Source: Cellulomonas uda
GTDB lineage: Bacteria > Actinomycetota > Actinomycetes > Actinomycetales > Cellulomonadaceae
Direction of reading: 5' to 3'
Length of the DNA: 53,255 nucleotides
Assembly: GCF_006538705.1 (NCBI RefSeq)
Contig: NZ_BJLP01000026.1
Span: forward strand, 1 to 53,255
The number at the start of each line of letters is the position of its first letter. The first letter of the stretch is position 1. Below are positions 46,301 to 53,255 of the stretch, piece by piece. The notes below the pieces were generated by a model that saw only the letters and a program-made list of their open reading frames with translations, ran no database searches and had not been told where the DNA came from. Position numbers and translations under genes: made by a program.

Positions 46301-47074
46301 ATGCCGGCACCCCGACGCACCCCCGCGGAGCGCACGCTCGCCGCGGCGAGCCGCGTCGACCTGCTGCGGATCCTGCAGCGCGGCGGCTCGCACACGGTCG
46401 GCGAGCTCGCCGCCGCCACGGGCCTGCACGAGAACACGACGCGTGAGCACCTCGCCCGGCTCGTCGCCGACGGGTACGCGGTCCGGACGCCCGAGGCGCG
46501 CACCGTGCGGGGCCGCCCGCGCATGCTCTACCGCGTCGCGTCGCCCGACGACGCGCGCCGCGACCCCATCGCGATGGGCCGGCTCGAGGAGTCGATCGCG
46601 CACGTCGCCCTGACCAGGGTGCTGATCAGCGGCTTCGGGCGCGACCTCGGCCCGACACGAGAGGCGGCACGGTCCGCGGGCTACGCGCTCACGGCGCCGG
46701 GCGGGGTGCTCGAGCCGACGGTCGAGCCGTTGCCCGATCCGGCGGCGGTGACGCCCGGCGGGCCGGACGCGGGCGACGCGTCGCGCGCCGTCGAGCGCCG
46801 CCAGCTCGACGCGCTCGAGGGGCACCTGGACCGGCTCGGCTTCGACCCGGAGCGCGACGACGACGCGCTGCGCATCCACCTGTGGCGCTGTCCGTTCCTC
46901 GAGCTCGCGCGCGAGCGGCCCGACGTGGTGTGCAGCGTGCACCTGGGGCTCGCGAGCGGTGTGCTCGAGACCGTCGGAGGGCCGCTCACCGCGGACCGGC
47001 TGCGTCCGTTCGTCGGGCGCGAGCACTGCGTCCTCGAGCTGCGGCGCTCGACCGCGCCCCTCGCGGACGCCTGA
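46301..47074 (+). CDS. SufR-like winged-helix regulator with three Cys
   Basis: A 257-aa regulator. Residues 15-75 are a DeoR/ArsR-type HTH (SRVDLLRILQRGGSHTVGEL, TGLHENTTREHLARLVADGY). The C-terminal half has HLWRCPFLEL, VVCSVHLGLASGVLE and REHCVLELR: three Cys with spacing like the [4Fe-4S]-binding SufR family, though this gene is not in a suf operon. It probably senses NO, O2 or iron status through a cluster and controls the divergent NirK genes. ATG 46301 follows GATACT (46289-46294) by 6 nt. Confidence 0.82.
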   Translation: MPAPRRTPAERTLAAASRVDLLRILQRGGSHTVGELAAATGLHENTTREHLARLVADGYAVRTPEARTVRGRPRMLYRVASPDDARRDPIAMGRLEESIAHVALTRVLISGFGRDLGPTREAARSAGYALTAPGGVLEPTVEPLPDPAAVTPGGPDAGDASRAVERRQLDALEGHLDRLGFDPERDDDALRIHLWRCPFLELARERPDVVCSVHLGLASGVLETVGGPLTADRLRPFVGREHCVLELRRSTAPLADA

Positions 47075-47081
47075 CCCACCA

Positions 47082-47121
47082 GGGCCATAGGTCCTTTATC
47101 CACGGCGGGCGCCGTGACAAT
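47082..47121 (+). promoter_or_regulatory. putative promoter with GGGCC-N4-GTCCT box upstream of the DUF2249 gene
   Basis: GGGCCATAGGTCCT (47082-47095) is an imperfect copy of the dyad at 46250 and overlaps a possible -35 (TTTATC, 47094-47099); GACAAT at 47116-47121 is a good -10 at 16-bp spacing. The gene starts 62 nt further on. Confidence 0.4.
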
Positions 47122-47183
47122 CTGGCCTCGACGCGCGCACGACCCGTGCGACGAGCCCCAGCACACGACCTCGGGAGACCGTC

Positions 47184-47492
47184 ATGACCACGCAGGACGT
47201 CGACATCCTCAGCACCGCGCCCGAGCCCGCTGAGCAGCAGCACTCCTGCGGCTGCGGCGGCCACGACGAGGCCGACCCCGTCCTGGACGTGCGCGCCATC
47301 CCCCACGCCATCCGGCACGCGACGGTCTTCGGCGCGTTCGAGGCGATCGCCCCCGGCCAGTCGCTCGTGCTCGTCGCGCCCCACCTGCCGCGCCCGCTGC
47401 TCGCTCAGCTCGCCGAGCGCGCCCCGATCGACACCGAGGTGCTCGTCGACGGCCCCGAGGCGTGGACGGTCAAGATCACCCGCCGCGCCTGA
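47184..47492 (+). CDS. DUF2249 domain protein
   Basis: A 102-aa protein with an N-terminal HSCGCGGHDE motif (possible metal site) and a DUF2249 domain: VLDVRAIPHAIRHATVFGAF, EAIAPGQSLVLVAPHLPRPL, ending WTVKITRRA. Such proteins often sit near NO or nitrite metabolism genes. Cytosolic; function unknown. ATG 47184 has GGGAGA 7-8 nt upstream. Confidence 0.85.
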   Translation: MTTQDVDILSTAPEPAEQQHSCGCGGHDEADPVLDVRAIPHAIRHATVFGAFEAIAPGQSLVLVAPHLPRPLLAQLAERAPIDTEVLVDGPEAWTVKITRRA

Positions 47493-47498
47493 CCTGCC

Positions 47499-47951
47499 TC
47501 ACAGCAGGGGCAGGACCAGCCGGGTGACGTTCTGCTCCGGGTCACCGCCCGGGTCCGGGTCCGTGACGTACTCCTCCCAGAAGTCGCCGCGGCCCTGGAC
47601 GCCCTGCTCACGGCACCACGCGACCACGGTGCTCCACGCGTCCGGCAGGCGGTCGTACGGTCCGCGGTGGACGCCGACCACCGCGGACCCGCCGGCGAGG
47701 GTCAGGAGCTCCAACCCGTCGACGACCGCGTCGGGCGGCACCGCGAACCCTGCCGCGACGTCGGCGGTGTCGCTCGGCATCTCGCCGTACCACCCGATCG
47801 CGGGGCCGGTCGGCGGCACGCCCGCGGCTCCGAGCGTCTCCTGCACCTGGCGGTAGGCGCGGTCGTAGAACGCGCTCAGCGCGTCCATCGGCACGCGCTC
47901 GTGCACCACCGCCACCGTCGTCGTCGGCAGCTCGACCTGCTCGATGTCCAT
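47499..47951 (-). CDS. GyrI-like/AraC-effector-binding domain protein
   Basis: A 150-aa stand-alone SHS2/GyrI-like domain: MDIEQVELPTTTVAVVHERV, AIGWYGEMPSDTADVAAGFA, AVVGVHRGPYDRLPDAWSTV and FWEEYVTDPDPGGDPEQNVT. These domains bind small hydrophobic ligands or gyrase; here no HTH is fused. ATG 47951 has GAGGAGG with a 5-nt spacer. It converges on DUF2249 with only 6 bp between stops and no terminator. Confidence 0.88.
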   Translation of the reverse strand: MDIEQVELPTTTVAVVHERVPMDALSAFYDRAYRQVQETLGAAGVPPTGPAIGWYGEMPSDTADVAAGFAVPPDAVVDGLELLTLAGGSAVVGVHRGPYDRLPDAWSTVVAWCREQGVQGRGDFWEEYVTDPDPGGDPEQNVTRLVLPLL

Positions 47952-48024
47952 GTCGACCTCCTCGTCGTCTCGCACCCTCTCGCGCCGCGCCCGGGTGCGC
48001 CAGTGCGTGTGCCAACCTGGGGGC

Positions 48025-48399
48025 ATGGCCGAGGTGGTACGGGCGCGCGTCGACGCGTGGTGCTGGGCCGTGCGCCTGTTCCCGACGAGGTCCGCGGCGG
48101 GTGCGGCGTGCCGCGCCGGCCACGTGCGCGTCAACGGCGAGCGCGCCAAGCCCGCGACGATCGTCGTACCCGGGGACGAGGTGCACGTGCGTGGCGGTGA
48201 GCGTGAGCGCATCGTCGAGGTGCGCCGCACCGTCGTCAAGCGCGTCGGCGCCGCGGTCGCCGTCGAGTGCTACCTGGACCGCTCCCCCGCCCCGGTGCCC
48301 AAGGCCCAGGTCGCGCTCGCCGGGGTGCGGGACCGCGGCGCGGGCCGTCCCACCAAGCGCGACCGCCGCCAGCTCGACCGGCTGCGTGGGCGCGGCTGA
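48025..48399 (+). CDS. S4-domain RNA-binding protein (Hsp15-like)
   Basis: A 124-aa protein. S4 domain at the N-terminus (RVDAWCWAVRLFPTRSAAGA, CRAGHVRVNGERAKPATIVV), then a basic tail (GAGRPTKRDRRQLDRLRGRG). E. coli Hsp15 (HslR) rescues nascent-chain-bearing 50S subunits; that role is plausible here. ATG 48025 lacks a clear Shine-Dalgarno. It is divergent from the GyrI-like gene and converges on DUF72. Confidence 0.9.
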   Translation: MAEVVRARVDAWCWAVRLFPTRSAAGAACRAGHVRVNGERAKPATIVVPGDEVHVRGGERERIVEVRRTVVKRVGAAVAVECYLDRSPAPVPKAQVALAGVRDRGAGRPTKRDRRQLDRLRGRG

Positions 48400-48423
48400 C
48401 GGCCTCGCCGGACCACGGAGGGC

Positions 48424-49302
48424 TCAGCCGGGCGCGAGGTCGGCGACGCGTGCGATGAGCCCCTGCGCGTCGAACGGGGCGCGGACCTTCGTGTCGTTGT
48501 CGAAGTAGACGAACACGTCGCGACCCTGCGGGGCGGGCGCTGCGGGCAGCGCGAGCCGACGCGCGTCGTCGGGCTCACCACCCGCGGCCCACGCGCGCAC
48601 CCGCTGCGCCCAGCGGTCGAGCGCGGGCTCGTCGTAGCCGCTCGCGTACAGCTCGGTGTCACCGTGCAGGCGCACGTAGACCACGTCGGAGGTGACGTCC
48701 TCGATCACGGGCCAGCGGCCCGCGGTGTCGGCGACGACCAGGCCGATCCCGTGCGCGCGGGCGAGCGCGACGAACGCCGGGACCTCGAACGACGCGTGGC
48801 GCACCTCGAGCACGTGGCGCAGCGGACGGTCGGCGTCGGTCGTCGTCCACGCACGTCCCTCGAGCCGCTCGTCGTGCTGCTCCGCGAGCGCCGCCGCGGC
48901 CGCGGTGCTGCGTGGCAGGAGGTCGAAGAACGACGCGAGACGGTCCACGTCGAAGCCGAGGGTGGGCGGGAGCTGCCACAGCACGGGACCGAGCTGCGGG
49001 CCGAGCGCGAGCACGCCCGAGGCGAGGAAGTTGGCCACCGGCGTGCGCACGTCGGCGAGCTTCTTGAGGTGCGTGACGAACCGAGGGCCCTTGACCGAGA
49101 ACACGAAGCCCTGCGGCACCTGCGCGGCCCACGTCTGGTAGCTGGCGGGGCGTTGCAGCGCGTAGAACGAGCCGTTGACCTCGATGCTCGTCATGCGCTG
49201 CGCCGCGTACTCGAGCTCGGCGCGCTGCGGCAGTCCGCGCGGGTAGAACACGCCGCGCCACGGCGCGTACCGCCAGCCCGAGATCCCGATGCGCACCGTC
49301 AC
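48424..49302 (-). CDS. DUF72 (YecE-like) protein
   Basis: A 292-aa TIM-barrel-like DUF72 protein: VRIGISGWRYAPWRGVFYPR, MTSIEVNGSFYALQRPASYQ, FVFSVKGPRFVTHLKKLADV, VLWQLPPTLGFDVDRLASFF, LEVRHASFE and DVFVYFDNDTKVRAPFDAQG. Biochemical role is unknown. GTG 49302 matches the family N-terminus; GTG 49359 would add 19 residues. Neither has a strong Shine-Dalgarno. Confidence 0.92.
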   Translation of the reverse strand: MTVRIGISGWRYAPWRGVFYPRGLPQRAELEYAAQRMTSIEVNGSFYALQRPASYQTWAAQVPQGFVFSVKGPRFVTHLKKLADVRTPVANFLASGVLALGPQLGPVLWQLPPTLGFDVDRLASFFDLLPRSTAAAAALAEQHDERLEGRAWTTTDADRPLRHVLEVRHASFEVPAFVALARAHGIGLVVADTAGRWPVIEDVTSDVVYVRLHGDTELYASGYDEPALDRWAQRVRAWAAGGEPDDARRLALPAAPAPQGRDVFVYFDNDTKVRAPFDAQGLIARVADLAPG

Positions 49303-49361
49303 GCGGCCAGCCTGCACTCTCGCGGGGAGATCGGCAGGACCGGCCGGGCGGTCGCTCACCT

Positions 49362-49384
49362 GGGACCAACGTCCCGGGTAGGCT
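49362..49384. promoter_or_regulatory. GGGAC-N4-GTCCC box and leaderless -10
   Basis: GGGACCAACGTCCC (49362-49375) lies 3 bp before TAGGCT (49379-49384), which is 7 nt before ATG 49392. It repeats the core of the dyad at 46250. Placed between the -35 and -10 zones it would fit a repressor site for the small membrane gene, or serve the divergent DUF72 gene. Confidence 0.45.
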
Positions 49385-49391
49385 GACCCGC

Positions 49392-49622
49392 ATGAGCGAA
49401 CCCGTCCTGCAGCGTCGCGACGACGACCGTTCCGGCTCCGCGGAGCGCGCCGTCACCGTGTTCTTCACGTTCCTGCTGTTCTTCGTCGGCATCGCCCTGT
49501 TCGCGGTGTCGTTCGACGTGGTCGACGCCGCGAAGCCGTGGGTCTTCTTCGGCGCCATCGCGTCGATCAGCCTCGCGTTCGCGATCCCGACCACGATCAT
49601 CCCGGCCCTCGAGGACCGCTGA
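49392..49622 (+). CDS. small membrane protein (76 aa)
   Basis: After a charged N-terminus (MSEPVLQRRDDDRSGSAERA) come two hydrophobic segments (VFFTFLLFFVGIALFAVSF and WVFFGAIASISLAFAIPTT). No family is recognised. Leaderless start (TAGGCT-N7-ATG) identical in pattern to orn. A terminator follows. Confidence 0.72.
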   Translation: MSEPVLQRRDDDRSGSAERAVTVFFTFLLFFVGIALFAVSFDVVDAAKPWVFFGAIASISLAFAIPTTIIPALEDR

Positions 49623-49653
49623 CCTCCGGCCCCACCACGCGTCCTCCAGCGCG

Positions 49654-49688
49654 GAGAGCCGCCGCCCGTCTCCCGGGCGGCGGCTCTC
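49654..49688 (+). terminator. terminator hairpin
   Basis: GAGAGCCGCCGCCCG/CGGGCGGCGGCTCTC, 15 perfect pairs, 5-nt loop. It isolates the small membrane gene from hppA; a TAGCGT (49781-49786) further on may be the hppA -10. Confidence 0.85.
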
Positions 49689-49821
49689 GTCGTCCCGGGA
49701 CGCGTGCGCGTCACCCGTGTACGGCCACCGCGCCGGGGCGTGTGTGACCTTCGACTCACGCCCGGCCTGACCTGCGCTCCTAGCGTCGACCCCAAGAGCA
49801 CCTCACCTCTCAGGGGAGATC

Positions 49822-52487
<2,666 letters not shown>

Positions 52488-52491
<4 letters not shown>

Positions 52492-53255
52492 GCACCCGCA
52501 TCGCGGTCCGCTACCGGGACGTGCTCGTCGACCCCGACGGCCAGGTCGCCGGGCACGACGCCGGCGCGACGCTCGTGCGCCGCCTGCTGCGCGTGTTCCC
52601 CGGCTCCGTCCTCGTGGGCGACGGCCCCCGCCGCTGCGACGGGTTCGACGTCCTGCCGCTCGAGTTCCTCGACGCGAGCGACACCGTCGTCATCAACATG
52701 GACGTCGTCGACTCCGCCGCCGTCTGGCGCACGCTCGCCCGCTCCGGCACCGCCCGGCCCGGCACCGAGCCGCGCGTCATGAACTTCGTGTGGTGGACCA
52801 CGTCGCAGTTCACGCACCCCGTCGACCGCGCGTGCCTCGGCCTGTCGTGCGCGCTGTTCCCCACGTTCGCCAACTCCGAGCGCACCGCGACCGAGGTCCG
52901 CGAGATCGTCGGGCAGTGGACCGTCCAGCAGCTCGCCGAGCAGGCCCGCATCGGGTGGGTCAACCTCGGCATCCGGCTCGAGCACGTGCACCCCCGCCAC
53001 GAGCCCGACGTCCCCGTGGTCCTCTACCCCGCGATCTGGCTGTCGGAGCGCAAGCAGCCGCAGGTGTTCGTCGACGTCGTCGAACGCGTGCACAAGCGCG
53101 TCCCGCTGCGCGTCGAGGCCCGCCTGGTCGAGTCGCACCTGGTCTCCGAGGACGCCATGCGCCTGTCCCGGCACGACTGGGTGTGGCTCGGCCCGCTCAC
53201 CGCGAGCCGCGACGACTACTGGGAAGCCCTGTCGCACACCACCGCGTTCCTCGCG
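52488..53255 (+). CDS. glycosyltransferase-like protein (3' end outside window)
   Basis: ATG 52488 overlaps the hppA stop (ATGA) and the frame is open for 256 codons to the window edge. The sequence begins MSTRIAVRYRDVLVDPDGQV; later parts (CALFPTFANSERTATEVREI, VVLYPAIWLSERKQPQVFVD, WVWLGPLTASRDDYWEALSH) read like a GT-B glycosyltransferase with a hinge around the LYPAIWLSERK segment. The family is not certain because the nucleotide-sugar-binding C-terminus is missing. Coupling to hppA is notable. Confidence 0.65.

Overview
The window is a very GC-rich actinobacterial chromosome segment (start codons often GTG, strong GC third-position bias). Gene content fits Micrococcales, most likely Cellulomonas or a close relative: a secreted CBM2 plus Cip1-like protein with a DPT-rich linker, a divergent proton pyrophosphatase, and the actinobacterial blocks ettA-ssb and clpS-DUF2017-murI-MBL-rph-rdgB. 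I see no insertion sequence, prophage, CRISPR array or rRNA. Both edge genes are cut: a type IB topoisomerase on the left and a glycosyltransferase-like gene on the right.

Layout. 1-2.4 kb: topoisomerase IB end and an SDR-DUF2867 protein. 2.4-13.8 kb, minus strand: a small hypothetical, a 4HBT thioesterase, a first pair of dynamin-like GTPases, EttA, SSB, a second paralogous GTPase pair and a nucleotidyltransferase-fold protein. 13.9-19.2 kb: exonuclease-fold protein, Orn, an ATP-grasp enzyme, a GroES paralogue, Bcp, several very small ORFs and four tRNAs (Arg-TCT, His-GTG, Lys-CTT, Leu-TAG). 19.2-23.2 kb: orphan sugar-binding lipoprotein with operator-like dyads, CBM2-Cip1 protein, thioredoxin, DUF4916 protein. 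23.2-30.7 kb: ABC-F, RdgB, RNase PH, MBL hydrolase, MurI, DUF2017, ClpS, and divergent PncB. 30.8-33.5 kb: a 48-aa membrane peptide, an SF2 helicase and a DUF3039 zinc protein. 33.5-40 kb: an amino-sugar operon (ROK repressor, binding protein, two permeases, ROK kinase, NagB). 40.1-42.3 kb: a small membrane protein and Pgi. 42.3-47.5 kb: a nitrite-reductase/NO-type locus (membrane-cupredoxin-NirK fusion, polytopic partner, divergent SufR-like regulator, DUF2249 protein). 47.5-53.3 kb: GyrI-like, S4, DUF72, a small membrane protein, HppA and a coupled glycosyltransferase-like gene.

How the genes work together. Tight stop/start overlaps (ATGA, GTGA, TGATG, TTGA) mark translationally coupled units. 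At about fifteen genes a TANNNT-like -10 hexamer lies 6-7 nt before the start codon and no Shine-Dalgarno is seen, which suggests leaderless transcription and helped choose starts. The most notable signals are the two paralogous GTPase pairs flanking EttA-SSB, the NirK-fusion locus with one perfect dyad midway between two divergent leaderless starts, related GGGAC-N4-GTCCC boxes nearby, and a ROK repressor gene that runs without a stop into the next gene because of what looks like one extra base. All functional assignments come from reading motifs by eye; no database search was run.
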